NCBI GenBank assembly: GCA_937926515.1 | Contig: CALAZZ010000112.1 | Coordinates: 1-19,715, forward strand | Direction: 5' to 3' | DNA length: 19,715 bases | Source: an uncultured Bacteroidales bacterium | GTDB lineage: Bacteria > Bacteroidota > Bacteroidia > Bacteroidales > F082 | Part shown: in pieces, positions 6,558 through 15,725 of the stretch | How positions within the stretch are numbered: position 1 is the first letter of the stretch | How the letters are laid out: each line of letters opens with the position of its first letter | Made by a program: the position numbers and the translations under genes | The notes under the pieces: generated by a model | Told to the model about the DNA's origin: nothing | The model's input: only the letters and a program-made list of their open reading frames with translations | The model's database searches: none

Positions 6558-8804
6558 CTACCAACTGTAACCAATATTTATGAAGTTGAGGATACCGTTA
6601 TTTGTGTTGGATCCCATCAAGCTCAGTTCGATCGGACCAATGAAACTGTCGTAGCCTATTGTAAGACCAAAGCCTACTAGCAGTTTCGGTTCCTGGACCA
6701 ACTGTTCTACTGTTGCTGAGATGTAACCCATGTCCAGTGTGGGTGTAAGATACAACCGCGGATACAACTTATATTGCCAGGCCAGACGTCCGGTTGCTGT
6801 GTAATGCCCGGTATGTTCAATAAACCTTAGACCAGAAAATGGGAAAAAGCCGTCAAACCATGATTTGTTGGTCTGTCCACCTAAAATAAACCAGTGTTGT
6901 GGTGCAGGCACCCTGTCATTCAGCGTAAAGCCCAAATTAAATGCCGGTCTTATGGTGTTTCTCTCGTTGATCTCTATACTGTGTTCATATCGCATTAAAA
7001 ATATCAATGCATTTGAAAACAGTTCGTTGGCCCAATTATCCGAAATAGTGGTTACATATTTACCTTTCAGGTTGAACAAAATACCCCTGGTAGGAAAAGT
7101 CGGTCTGTTGTATGTATCCATTGACCATTCAGCAAAAAAATTAAGGTAACTGGCAAAAGAACCGAAGTCTGACTCGTTGATCTCTGTTCGAATTCTGCCA
7201 TACTCAAACTCAAGGCCTGTTTTAACCTCCATAGTATTGTGCAGGTTGAAATACAAAAAAGCGTCTGTTTGGTAATGAAGTGCCCTGTACGATTCCATGA
7301 TGCGTTTGCCGTAATACTCATTAAAATCAAGGCGCAGTCCGAGAAACGAAAATCCGAAGCCGGGTCTGTTGCCACGATCAACCAGGTAGGTTCCTTTCAG
7401 AAATGGGTTCTCGCCCAGGCTCAAATCCAGATAGAGTTTGGTACCCTTAAAAAAAAGATTTTTAAATGAGGCATTCATCAATAGCGACACTTTAAAATCA
7501 GAGTCGTAGTTTACACCGGCACCCAGCATCCCCATACTTGCTTCACGGGCATCAATAACCAGGTTAGCACCTTCTTCAACCGGTTCCAGGTGATAACGGA
7601 TATACTCAAAGAAATTACTTCCATAAGCCCTTAAAATGGACTTTTCCAGTTCGTTGAGATGTATATAGCTACGTGGTGTAATATCAAGCACACCAACCAG
7701 GTAGGAACGTGTTTCATCCAATAATCCCTTGTAAACCACTGAAACTACAAATACTGAATCAAGCGGCCGTGCTTCAAGTGTTCGCTGAGGTCGTGCTTCA
7801 AATTGATTAAGCGAATCAGCCAGCTTTTTTAATTGTGGAAGCAGCTGTCGTGTAGCATCCTCTCCCCTATTGACAATGCTGTCATGATCATCGAAACTCA
7901 TCATATCATATGAAAAGAGTTGCGGATGTATATAAATGTCTGTCAGCTCTATGGCGCTTCTATTTGTTCCTTCACGATAAAATGAGACAACCTGTTCCAT
8001 GATCTTCACCATTGAGTTGAGGTCATCCCTCTGATGCAGGCTTCCTTGTACGTCCACACCAATTATGATATCAGCTCCCATATCTTTCACTTCCTTTACC
8101 GGAAAGTTATTGATCACTCCTCCATCCACAAGTATCATATCATCTTGTTCAAAGGGAGTAAAATAACTGGGGATCGACATGCTTGACCTGATGGCATGCG
8201 GCAATATTCCCTGATGCATCACGATATTGGATCCATCAACCAGATTCGTAGCATTGCACACAAAAGGTAGGGAGAGTTCAGAAAAATCCTGTATCATATA
8301 CACAGGACTAGTGAGGCGTGAGAGGAGCATATCGATCAATTGGCCATTGTACAGGCCACGTCGCATCAACACCCTGCGACCCCTAATCGGAAAAGTAGCG
8401 ATCAATCTGTCATTATTTCTTTTCTCCTCAATGGGAACAAATCGACGTGGAATACGGTCATTCATCAGAGCATTCCAATCCTGTGCGCGTACCATTGCAG
8501 CCATGGAATCAGGATGATAGCCTATTGCATACAGTCCGCCTACAATACTGCCCATACTTGTCCCTCCCACATAGTCAAACTGCAATCCTGCTTCTTCGAA
8601 AACTTTGAGAGCGCCTATATGGGCAAAGCCTTTGGCCCCGCCTCCACTTAGCACCAGGCCAAGCTTTGGACGCTCCGGACTATCCTGTTCCTGGGCATGC
8701 AGATCGATTATGAAATTGAAAAATAATAAGGTCAGAAAAAGCTTAAGGAGCTGAATAATTCGCTTTAAATTTGGTTTACGTCTATTTAAGCTCCGAATTG
8801 TCAT
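6558..8804 (-). CDS. Patatin-like phospholipase with POTRA and Omp85-type beta-barrel (PlpD-like)
   Basis: This 748-residue protein is predicted to be exported to the outer membrane. The N-terminus has basic residues, a hydrophobic run (about 17-33) and a likely signal cleavage after DLHA. The patatin domain (about 46-335) has the oxyanion glycine-rich loop SGGGAKG (53-59), the nucleophile motif GTSMG (Ser83) and the DGG motif with the dyad Asp (Asp227), so it should be catalytically competent as a lipid acyl hydrolase. A POTRA-like segment (about 350-420) leads into a beta-barrel (about 425-748) carrying the Omp85 signature FPTRG (570-574) and ending in an aromatic residue (YSW). This is the type Vd/PlpD architecture, common in Bacteroidota. 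Whether the lipase is released or stays at the membrane is unknown. It starts 74 bases after the secA stop and could be co-transcribed with secA. Confidence 0.93.
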   Translation of the reverse strand: MTIRSLNRRKPNLKRIIQLLKLFLTLLFFNFIIDLHAQEQDSPERPKLGLVLSGGGAKGFAHIGALKVFEEAGLQFDYVGGTSMGSIVGGLYAIGYHPDSMAAMVRAQDWNALMNDRIPRRFVPIEEKRNNDRLIATFPIRGRRVLMRRGLYNGQLIDMLLSRLTSPVYMIQDFSELSLPFVCNATNLVDGSNIVMHQGILPHAIRSSMSIPSYFTPFEQDDMILVDGGVINNFPVKEVKDMGADIIIGVDVQGSLHQRDDLNSMVKIMEQVVSFYREGTNRSAIELTDIYIHPQLFSYDMMSFDDHDSIVNRGEDATRQLLPQLKKLADSLNQFEARPQRTLEARPLDSVFVVSVVYKGLLDETRSYLVGVLDITPRSYIHLNELEKSILRAYGSNFFEYIRYHLEPVEEGANLVIDAREASMGMLGAGVNYDSDFKVSLLMNASFKNLFFKGTKLYLDLSLGENPFLKGTYLVDRGNRPGFGFSFLGLRLDFNEYYGKRIMESYRALHYQTDAFLYFNLHNTMEVKTGLEFEYGRIRTEINESDFGSFASYLNFFAEWSMDTYNRPTFPTRGILFNLKGKYVTTISDNWANELFSNALIFLMRYEHSIEINERNTIRPAFNLGFTLNDRVPAPQHWFILGGQTNKSWFDGFFPFSGLRFIEHTGHYTATGRLAWQYKLYPRLYLTPTLDMGYISATVEQLVQEPKLLVGFGLTIGYDSFIGPIELSLMGSNTNNGILNFINIGYSW

Positions 8805-8878
8805 ATGCCGGCATTCAACTTGAAAGTTTATATTTATGCTGAGATGCGATCACATTTATGACAGGAATGCAATTGGCT

Positions 8879-11800
8879 TTAAACATCAGCTGTTACTTTA
8901 CCATGACAGTTTTTATATTTTTTACCACTGCCACAAGGACATGGCTCATTACGACCCACTTTCTTTTCTGTCTTGATGGGTTGGGTCACCTCCTGATGTT
9001 GCGTGTTGCTATGTGCCTGAGCCAACAAATCGGTACGCTCTTCTTTCATTTTTGACCTATCAATACCACGGGCTTTTTGTGCCTCGCGCACATTTGCTGG
9101 ATCTTGCACAGGGATATCGGCCCGCATCAGGAATGAGATCACTTCCTTATTGATCTTGTTCACCATGGTTTTGAACAATTCAAATGACTCAAACTTATAG
9201 ATCAGGAGCGGGTCTTTCTGTTCATAAGTGGCATTTTGCACAGATTGTTTAAGGTCATCCAGCTCGCGCAGATGTTCTTTCCATGAGTCATCAATAAGCG
9301 CCAGGGTAATACCTTTTTCAATGGCAAGCGTCACCTCACGTGCACCATGATCATATGCTTTTTTAAGGTTAACAACCACCTGCATGGCTTTTTTACCATC
9401 GGTAATAGGAATGGCAATATTCTCATAACGTGTCTGCTTTTCATACACATCGCGGATCACGGGCATTGTCTTTTCACCTATGCGGCTTGCCTTATCCCTG
9501 TATCCTGCCATAGCTTTTTCAAAGACAAGATCGCTGAGCTCTTCAATACTGGATTCAAAAAACAATTCCTCGTCAAAAGGAGGCTCAATACCCATATTTC
9601 GGATAAGGTCCAATTGCAAGCCTTCAAAATCACGTAAGTCCTGAAACTCCGAAATGATATTTTCACCCAGGTCATAGATCATATTTGAGATGTCGACCGA
9701 TAATCTTTCACCAAACAGTGCATGTTTGCGTTTTTTATAGATCACTTCACGCTGTGCATTCATCACATCATCGTATTCCAACAGACGTTTACGAATACCA
9801 AAATTATTCTCCTCCACTTTGCGTTGGGCACGTTCTATTGATTTGGTGATCATCGAATGCTGTATCACCTCTCCTTCCTTCAATCCAAGCCTGTCCATCA
9901 GTCCGGCAATTCGACCTGAACCGAACATGCGCATCAGGTCATCTTCGAGCGAGACAAAAAACTGCGAACTACCGGGGTCACCCTGACGTCCGGCACGTCC
10001 ACGCAGCTGCCTGTCAACTCGTCGCGAATCATGGCGCTCTGTACCTATTATGGCAAGTCCGCCGGCATCTTTCACACCGGGGCCTAATTTGATGTCTGTA
10101 CCACGTCCGGCCATATTCGTTGCAATGGTCACCACACCCGGATTCCCGGCCTCCTTAACTACCTGGGCCTCTTTCTGGTGAAGTTTGGCATTGAGCACAT
10201 TATGATCGATCCCTTTGCGTTTTAGCATGCGGCTAAGCAACTCTGAAGTTTCAACAGAAGTTGTGCCGACAAGCACGGGACGTTTGTTGATCACCAGATC
10301 CTCGATCTCATCAATGACCGCATTGAATTTCTCACGCTTGGTTCGGTAAACCAGATCTTCACGATCGTTTCGGGAAATTGGCTTGTTGGTTGGAATGACC
10401 ACCACTTCCATTTTATAGATATCCCAAAACTCACCGGCTTCGGTTTCGGCTGTTCCGGTCATACCTGCAAGCTTGTGGTACATTCTGAAATAATTCTGAA
10501 GCGTGATCGTGGCATAGGTCTGCGTTGCTGCCTCCACTTTGACGTTCTCCTTCGCCTCAATAGCCTGGTGCAGGCCATCAGAATACCTGCGGCCCTCCAT
10601 AATACGACCGGTTTGCTCATCCACAATCTTGATCTTGTTCTCCATGATCACATACTCCACATCCTTCTCGAACAAGGTGTAGGCTTTCAAAAGCTGATGT
10701 ACAGTATGCAGTCGCTCAGACTTGATGGAGAAGTTGCGAATCATCTCGCTTTTTTTCTCCAGTAATTTCTGTTCCGGCAAGTCCATCTTCTCCATATCAG
10801 CTATCTCAGCGCCAATATCAGGAAGAATAAAAAAATCGGGTTCATTATATGATTCGGTCAGCAGGTCAATGCCTTTGTCAGTAAGCTCAACAGAATTGTT
10901 TTTTTCATCTATAACGAAAAATAGTTCGTCATCAATGATATGCATATTCTTCCCCTTTTCCTGCAAGTAAAAACTTTCTGTTTTTTGCATCAGGCTCTTC
11001 ATTCCTTCTTCACTCAGGAATTTGATCAAGGGCGTGCTTTTGGGAAGTCCATGATAAGCTCTAAGAAGCAGTTCGCCCCCACGCTTCATATCTTTTTCGC
11101 TGGCATCAGCTTTCAGTATCTTTTTTGCTTCGGCCAAAATGCCGTTTACCAGACTACGCTGTGCATTGAATAATTTGGTCACATCCGGCTTAAGCACATC
11201 GAACTCCTGATTATCGCCTTTAGGTGTTGGGCCACTTATGATCAAGGGTGTTCTTGCATCGTCAATCAGCACGGAGTCCACCTCATCTACAATGGTATAA
11301 TGATGCTTGCGTTGCACAAGTTCATCGGGATTGCTTGTCATATTGTCACGCAAGTAATCAAAGCCAAATTCGTTATTGGTGCCGTAGGTGATGTCAGCCA
11401 GGTAGGCCTTGCGCCGTTCGGGCGAATTGGGTTGATGCTTGTCAATGCAGTCTACCGTGAGTCCCAGGAACTCATAAATAACACCCATCCATTCGGAGTC
11501 ACGCTTGGCAAGGTAGTCGTTCACTGTAACAATATGAACTCCTTTGCCTGGAAGGGCATTAAGGTATACAGGCAGTGTGGCTACCAAGGTTTTACCTTCA
11601 CCGGTTGCCATCTCTGCAATTTTACCCTGGTGCAGCACAATACCACCGATAAGCTGCACATCATAGTGTACCATATCCCATGTGATGGTGTTTCCACCGG
11701 CCACCCATGAATTGCGGTAATATGCTTTATCTCCACGCACATTCACATGATCGCGGCTTGCTGCAAAGGCACGATCGCGGTCATTTGCCGCTACCTCAAC

Positions 11801-12181
11801 TTCTGTATTCTCCTTGAAGCGCCGTGCAGCTTCTCGCACTACTGAAAAGGCTTCAGGAAGGATCTCATTGAGCATTTCCTCAGTTTTCTCATACTGAAGT
11901 TTCTCCAGCTTATCTACCTGTTCATAGAGCTTTTCCTTTTCATCGGGCTCCATATCCGGTTGCGATTCGATGCTGGCTTTTATCTGGCTGATCTCATCCG
12001 TTTCATCCTGAATATTATTTTGGATCCGCTCCCTGAATTCTTGGGTTTTTTGCCTAAGGGCATCATTATCCAGAGTTTGAATGTGCTTGTATGCTTCTAA
12101 GGTCTGCTGGAGTATGGGGTTGATCGCTTTGAGGTCGCGCTTGGACTTGTCGCCGAGTAACTTTTTCAGTAAACTAAACAT
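8879..12181 (-). CDS. secA: Preprotein translocase ATPase SecA
   Basis: SecA is the motor that pushes unfolded preproteins through SecYEG. All landmarks are visible: Walker A MATGEGKT (191-198), the DEVD Walker B (299-302), the preprotein cross-linking region, a second helicase domain with GTTSVETSELL and ATNMAGRGTDIKLG, the RQLRGRAGRQGDPG arginine-finger block, the helical scaffold/wing region, and the C-terminal zinc-binding tail with Cys1081, Cys1083, Cys1092 and His1093. At 1100 residues it is longer than the E. coli protein (901). The extra length lies near residues 57-100 and 122-172, within the cross-linking domain and in the linker before the tail, as is usual for Bacteroidota. A promoter element lies at 12280-12287. 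Confidence 0.99.
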   Translation of the reverse strand: MFSLLKKLLGDKSKRDLKAINPILQQTLEAYKHIQTLDNDALRQKTQEFRERIQNNIQDETDEISQIKASIESQPDMEPDEKEKLYEQVDKLEKLQYEKTEEMLNEILPEAFSVVREAARRFKENTEVEVAANDRDRAFAASRDHVNVRGDKAYYRNSWVAGGNTITWDMVHYDVQLIGGIVLHQGKIAEMATGEGKTLVATLPVYLNALPGKGVHIVTVNDYLAKRDSEWMGVIYEFLGLTVDCIDKHQPNSPERRKAYLADITYGTNNEFGFDYLRDNMTSNPDELVQRKHHYTIVDEVDSVLIDDARTPLIISGPTPKGDNQEFDVLKPDVTKLFNAQRSLVNGILAEAKKILKADASEKDMKRGGELLLRAYHGLPKSTPLIKFLSEEGMKSLMQKTESFYLQEKGKNMHIIDDELFFVIDEKNNSVELTDKGIDLLTESYNEPDFFILPDIGAEIADMEKMDLPEQKLLEKKSEMIRNFSIKSERLHTVHQLLKAYTLFEKDVEYVIMENKIKIVDEQTGRIMEGRRYSDGLHQAIEAKENVKVEAATQTYATITLQNYFRMYHKLAGMTGTAETEAGEFWDIYKMEVVVIPTNKPISRNDREDLVYRTKREKFNAVIDEIEDLVINKRPVLVGTTSVETSELLSRMLKRKGIDHNVLNAKLHQKEAQVVKEAGNPGVVTIATNMAGRGTDIKLGPGVKDAGGLAIIGTERHDSRRVDRQLRGRAGRQGDPGSSQFFVSLEDDLMRMFGSGRIAGLMDRLGLKEGEVIQHSMITKSIERAQRKVEENNFGIRKRLLEYDDVMNAQREVIYKKRKHALFGERLSVDISNMIYDLGENIISEFQDLRDFEGLQLDLIRNMGIEPPFDEELFFESSIEELSDLVFEKAMAGYRDKASRIGEKTMPVIRDVYEKQTRYENIAIPITDGKKAMQVVVNLKKAYDHGAREVTLAIEKGITLALIDDSWKEHLRELDDLKQSVQNATYEQKDPLLIYKFESFELFKTMVNKINKEVISFLMRADIPVQDPANVREAQKARGIDRSKMKEERTDLLAQAHSNTQHQEVTQPIKTEKKVGRNEPCPCGSGKKYKNCHGKVTADV

Positions 12182-12211
12182 ATGATGTTAAATCTTTAAT
12201 GATCGGTTCTA

Positions 12212-12233
12212 TCAATAATTATACCCTTATTGA
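12212..12233 (-). repeat. Small inverted repeat in the secA leader
   Basis: TCAATAA and TTATTGA, separated by eight bases, form a 7-bp stem 31 bases upstream of the secA start codon. It is AT-rich and may be chance. It could also influence translation, but nothing like the SecM arrest peptide is visible. Confidence 0.3.
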
Positions 12234-12279
12234 ATCATCATGACAGTGCATTGATTCCGGTGTGGTTGTTTTTCTACCA

Positions 12280-12310
12280 CAAAAGTACTGCAATTTCCAT
12301 AAAAGGCTAA
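12280..12310 (-). promoter_or_regulatory. Candidate promoter for secA
   Basis: On the minus strand TACTTTTG (12280-12287) is a perfect TAnnTTTG element. TTAG (12307-12310), one mismatch from TTTG, stands 19 bases upstream, the standard spacing. The predicted start near 12274 gives a leader of about 93 bases before the secA ATG. Confidence 0.6.
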
Positions 12311-12391
12311 ACTCATTGATCTTAATAGTTCTTAATGTATTGATCTATTGATCGGTATTATTTTATGCCCGGCTTGTACTTTGTTGTAGTC

Positions 12392-13840
12392 CTACTCCAC
12401 GGATAAAAGCCTGTTCATGTGGTATTCCAGATGTCTGTCAGGACCGGGTGCAGGTATCATACCTACTGCATTTCCCGGCAATAGTATTACGAACTCCGGA
12501 AAAGTTCTGACCTGGTAATGCTCCAGCAATAAAATATGTTGGGAAATGTTAAGCAGGGGCCAACTTAAGCCATTGTTATCAAAAAAAAGTGAGACCTCAT
12601 CAAATGAATCAGCAGTGGATAGGGTAACAAAATAATATCGATCCTGATATCTTTGCCAAATTGACTCCAGATCAAGCATTGCATTCTCACATATGATGCA
12701 ATCCTTAGTGATAAAACTAATTACGACAGGTTTATCTTTAAGATCTCGCAGATCAACCGGTTCACCTATGGATGAATCAAGCTTGAACAGTGGAGCCGGG
12801 GTGCCAAATGCCAATATTTTGCTTTGTTTTATCAGGTTTGCTGCTATTGCCCTATGTTCAGAATAAAGGCTCTTTTCTGCAATATATGACAAAACTCTTT
12901 CAATACTTGCTGGCTCAAACAATCGGGAAACAAATAAATCATGAAGATTCAACATGGTGACCAGGTCCCTGAATCTACTGTCATGCCTCAGTTGCAAATC
13001 TGTTTTCATCAGGCTGTCAAGTGCCTGATATCCGCTATTAATGATTTGTTGAAGATCAGCTTGAGAAACCGAACGCATGGTTCGTAAAAAACCACTGTAT
13101 AGCTCTTTAGCCAGGCTCATGTATTCAATATTATCATAAAGAACCTCTTTGTTAATGAAGTAATTCTCGATGATAAATTGTGGGCTTCTGTTGCGTGATG
13201 CCAGTTCCAGTGCGGCTAGCTTATAAGTAATGTATTCATTAACATAGTCATGTGCCGGCTCGACTATGCGTAGACTCAACTCTGTCTTCAAACTATCAAT
13301 TAAGTCATGCCGGATTCCACGGTAAAGGACATTGAAATATTGAAGTAGAAAAGTATTATAAACAAGGTTTATTTCGTGTATCTGCTTCATGAAACCTCGA
13401 TCATCTGTTGAAATCACCTCAATATGCAGTGGCTCTTTTTCGAAGAATGATTCAGGTTCTTCGGGCTCTCTGGCTGACACAAACAGCTCGTATCTCTTTC
13501 CCGGCATAATGAATAATTCTCCCCTGTCAATTCCAAATGCGATGCTTGCATTTCTGACCCGGTCAAGTGGAGCTTCAAAGCTGAACCGGCCTTCATCATC
13601 GCTCATGGAGATTGCAATGGTGGACTCGTGGAATGAGATCAAATCATCCTGTACAATCAATCGAATCAAAGTACCGCCATAATTAGATTGGCCACTGATT
13701 TTCACTTTTTGGGCAAATGAAAAGGGCGAATTGAGTAAAAAAATGAAAATGATTACTAAAATATTTGATGCAGCAGGAAAAGTCATAATTACAAATTTCC
13801 GTATATCCTTAATCATGCTTAACGGAAATTGACGTGTCAT
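12392..13840 (-). CDS. Exported TlpA/ResA-like thioredoxin-fold protein
   Basis: This 482-residue protein has an N-terminal signal or anchor helix (about 26-43, possible cleavage after FSFA). A beta-rich N-terminal domain (about 45-145) resembles the DUF4369-like domain in front of Bacteroidota TlpA proteins, followed by a helical middle (150-340) and a thioredoxin fold (about 345-482). The redox motif is intact: Cys381-Ile-Ile-Cys384, and the TFPEF segment supplies the cis-proline (Pro448). It is probably a periplasmic thiol-disulfide oxidoreductase; its partner is unknown. The ATG overlaps the coaD stop (ATGA), so translation is likely coupled. Met9 (13816) or Met19 (13786) would give more conventional signal peptides and are alternative starts. 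Confidence 0.8.
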   Translation of the reverse strand: MTRQFPLSMIKDIRKFVIMTFPAASNILVIIFIFLLNSPFSFAQKVKISGQSNYGGTLIRLIVQDDLISFHESTIAISMSDDEGRFSFEAPLDRVRNASIAFGIDRGELFIMPGKRYELFVSAREPEEPESFFEKEPLHIEVISTDDRGFMKQIHEINLVYNTFLLQYFNVLYRGIRHDLIDSLKTELSLRIVEPAHDYVNEYITYKLAALELASRNRSPQFIIENYFINKEVLYDNIEYMSLAKELYSGFLRTMRSVSQADLQQIINSGYQALDSLMKTDLQLRHDSRFRDLVTMLNLHDLFVSRLFEPASIERVLSYIAEKSLYSEHRAIAANLIKQSKILAFGTPAPLFKLDSSIGEPVDLRDLKDKPVVISFITKDCIICENAMLDLESIWQRYQDRYYFVTLSTADSFDEVSLFFDNNGLSWPLLNISQHILLLEHYQVRTFPEFVILLPGNAVGMIPAPGPDRHLEYHMNRLLSVE

Positions 13841-14304
13841 ATTGTCAGGTCAACACCAACCGGAACAAATTGCTGGGCATCACCACCATTGCGCACGATG
13901 TCTCTTATAATCGAAGAGGTAATAGGAGTTAATTCAGGAGTTGTGAGTAAAAAAACTGTATCAATTTCAGGCAGCAACCTTTTGTTTACCTGTCCAATAC
14001 CTCGCTCAAACTCAAAATCTGCCGATGTGCGCAACCCCCGTAAAATATATCGCGCCCCTACTTCCCTGCAGAAATCTACTGTGAGTCCTTCATAAACAGC
14101 CACACTAATGTTTGGATAAGCCTGAAAAACATGCTTTATCCAGGCTTTACGCTTTTCAATGGAAAAGTAATACTGCTTTAAAGCATTGTTGCCAATGGCC
14201 ATAATTATTTCGTCGAACATAGGCAGTGCCCTCAGAACCAGTGATTCATGCCCTAGTGTAATTGGGTCAAAGGAGCCCGGAAATACGGCGATTTTCTTTT
14301 GCAT
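13837..14304 (-). CDS. coaD: Pantetheine-phosphate adenylyltransferase
   Basis: CoaD transfers AMP from ATP to 4'-phosphopantetheine, giving dephospho-CoA, the penultimate step of CoA synthesis in the cytoplasm. The 155 residues fit the family (about 160). The nucleotidyltransferase signature is present: FPGSFDPITLGHE with T-x-G-H at 16-19, YILRGLRTSADFEFE in the pantetheine site region, and the C-terminal TPITSSIIRDIV block. The frame is open nine codons further up (14331), but there it would lie inside the predicted promoter (14329-14336), and homologues begin at the MQKKIAVFPGSFDP segment, so I chose 14304. The TGA overlaps the start of the TlpA-like gene. Confidence 0.97.
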   Translation of the reverse strand: MQKKIAVFPGSFDPITLGHESLVLRALPMFDEIIMAIGNNALKQYYFSIEKRKAWIKHVFQAYPNISVAVYEGLTVDFCREVGARYILRGLRTSADFEFERGIGQVNKRLLPEIDTVFLLTTPELTPITSSIIRDIVRNGGDAQQFVPVGVDLTI

Positions 14305-14328
14305 AACAAAAACAGAATTAAATACGGA

Positions 14329-14336
14329 CAAATCTA
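14329..14336 (-). promoter_or_regulatory. Candidate -7 promoter element (TAGATTTG) for coaD and the TlpA-like gene
   Basis: On the minus strand TAGATTTG is a perfect TAnnTTTG element 24 bases upstream of the chosen coaD ATG. The -33 region (TTAT-like) is weak. Transcription would begin near 14322, leaving a leader of about 18 bases and excluding the longer coaD start at 14331. Confidence 0.55.
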
Positions 14337-14386
14337 AGGAATTCTTTTACCAGAATAACATGAATATGTACAAGACATTTACAATT

Positions 14387-15019
14387 TTAAGAAATATCAC
14401 CGAGGCCATCGAGGACGGGGCTTATGGATTCATTGATTGATCGGTATGATGCCGATAAGTAATTGTTTACTTCCGAAATCTTGACCCAGCGTGCATTGGA
14501 GATACCCTCATCCTGCTCCGGAAGTAAATCTTGATTTGAATCAGCCCGCATCAGGTACCAGTTGTTTTTCTTGATGTAATAAGCCCCTCTCAGAACATAC
14601 ATATGCCAGCTTACTGTCAAGGGTTGTGCCAATTGCAACCCTTTAAGTCCTGTTTCTTCCTCCACTTCACGCAGGGCACATTGTTCCCTTGTTTCGCCCG
14701 GATCAATATGACCTTTAGGCAGATCCCACTTGTCATTGCGATAAATAAACAATACTCGTTTCAGTTGATCAAACACTACCCCTCCGGCAGTTTCAGCCTG
14801 CTGAAATAGTGAGAGGAAATGTTGGAAGGCCTCTGCTTGTCTGCCGTGGCATATCAAATAGATGTCATACGACTTATCCTTTTCTTTAAAGCATCGCGAA
14901 AGCATTTCAATTTGCTTTTGACTTCGATAACTATATATTTGAAAAGCAGTTATGGCAGGTAGCTCCTCAAGATTTGCAATGAATGCAAAGAGTCGGTCGT
15001 CGTAAAAAACTTTATACAT
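14387..15019 (-). CDS. NUDIX hydrolase
   Basis: This is a 210-residue protein with an N-terminal region of about 75 residues of unknown role, then a NUDIX domain. The NUDIX box is complete at residues 103-125 (GHIDPGETREQCALREVEEE then TGL) and fits GX5EX7REUXEEXGU, so metal-dependent hydrolysis of a nucleoside diphosphate derivative is expected. The substrate cannot be read from the sequence. I start at Met 15019 (MYKVFYDDR), the usual beginning of this Bacteroidota subgroup. The longer frame to 15055 would overlap pyrE on the opposite strand. Its ATG and that of pyrE are only seven bases apart, head to head. Confidence 0.92.
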   Translation of the reverse strand: MYKVFYDDRLFAFIANLEELPAITAFQIYSYRSQKQIEMLSRCFKEKDKSYDIYLICHGRQAEAFQHFLSLFQQAETAGGVVFDQLKRVLFIYRNDKWDLPKGHIDPGETREQCALREVEEETGLKGLQLAQPLTVSWHMYVLRGAYYIKKNNWYLMRADSNQDLLPEQDEGISNARWVKISEVNNYLSASYRSINESISPVLDGLGDIS

Positions 15020-15022
15020 TTG
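15015..15022 (+). promoter_or_regulatory. Candidate -7 promoter element (TACATTTG) for pyrE, overlapping the NUDIX start codon
   Basis: TACATTTG fits TAnnTTTG and ends four bases before the pyrE ATG at 15027, so transcription from it would give a nearly or fully leaderless pyrE message. It overlaps the NUDIX start codon (15017-15019, minus strand). No -33 TTTG is found at 19-21 bases, which weakens the call. Confidence 0.4.
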
Positions 15023-15026
15023 CTCA

Positions 15027-15671
15027 ATGAATAACTCCAGACAAGTGCAGGACAAGCTCGCCGGATTTCTATTGCAAATTAAGGCAATTAAACTAAATGT
15101 TCAAAAACCTTTTACTTGGGCATCGGGAATTCGTAGCCCCATCTATTGCGACAATAGGATTACCCTGTCGTACCCTGAAATAAGAGACTATATTAAAGAT
15201 CAGTTTATCGCATTAATAAAAGAAAAATATGGCCAACCTGACCTGATTGCAGGAGTAGCCACAGGTGGCATAGCTCAAGGGGCACTGATTGCCGATGCAC
15301 TTAAACTCCCATTCGTTTATGTAAGGAGTAGTAAAAAAACGCACGGCCTTAGCAATCAGATCGAAGGTATCGTAGAACCAGGACAGCGTGTGGTTGTGAT
15401 CGAGGACCTGGTCTCAACCGGTGGAAGCAGCCTTCATTCGGTCCAGGCCTTGCGTGATTCGGGCGCAAAAGTAACAGGGATGTGTGCCATATTTACTTAT
15501 GGACTTGAAGAAGCAAAAAACAATTTCATGGCAGCAAATTGCACACTAAATACCCTTACTGATATACATGCGCTTTTGGAGCAAGCAATGACTCAGAAAT
15601 ATATTACCACTGAGGAATTGCGATCCATACGTGAATGGCACAAAAATCCTGTTAATTGGCAGCAGGAATGA
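15027..15671 (+). CDS. pyrE: Orotate phosphoribosyltransferase
   Basis: PyrE joins orotate to PRPP to make OMP, the fifth step of de novo pyrimidine synthesis, in the cytoplasm. The 214 residues include KPFTWASGIRSPIYCDNR (27-44, orotate side), GVATGGIAQG (76-85), the flexible catalytic loop around RSSKKTHGLSNQIEG (100-114), and the PRPP-binding VVVIEDLVSTGGSS motif (122-135). The length is normal for the family. The ATG lies immediately downstream of a -7-like element. The SRPBCC gene follows after 54 bases with no obvious promoter, so the two are probably co-transcribed. Confidence 0.97.
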   Translation: MNNSRQVQDKLAGFLLQIKAIKLNVQKPFTWASGIRSPIYCDNRITLSYPEIRDYIKDQFIALIKEKYGQPDLIAGVATGGIAQGALIADALKLPFVYVRSSKKTHGLSNQIEGIVEPGQRVVVIEDLVSTGGSSLHSVQALRDSGAKVTGMCAIFTYGLEEAKNNFMAANCTLNTLTDIHALLEQAMTQKYITTEELRSIREWHKNPVNWQQE

Positions 15672-15725
15672 TTCGTTTATTAATGATCATCAGTAAATTC
15701 TTTCACAAACCCTAAACTAAAATAT

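Noticed and set aside
8858..9055. Plus-strand open frame over the 3' end of secA
   Set aside because: It lies antisense to the conserved zinc-binding tail of SecA and has no family resemblance; it is a frame shadow.
14305..14331. Longer N-terminus for CoaD starting at 14331
   Set aside because: The extension overlaps the predicted promoter element, and homologues start at the MQKKIAVFPGSFDP segment.
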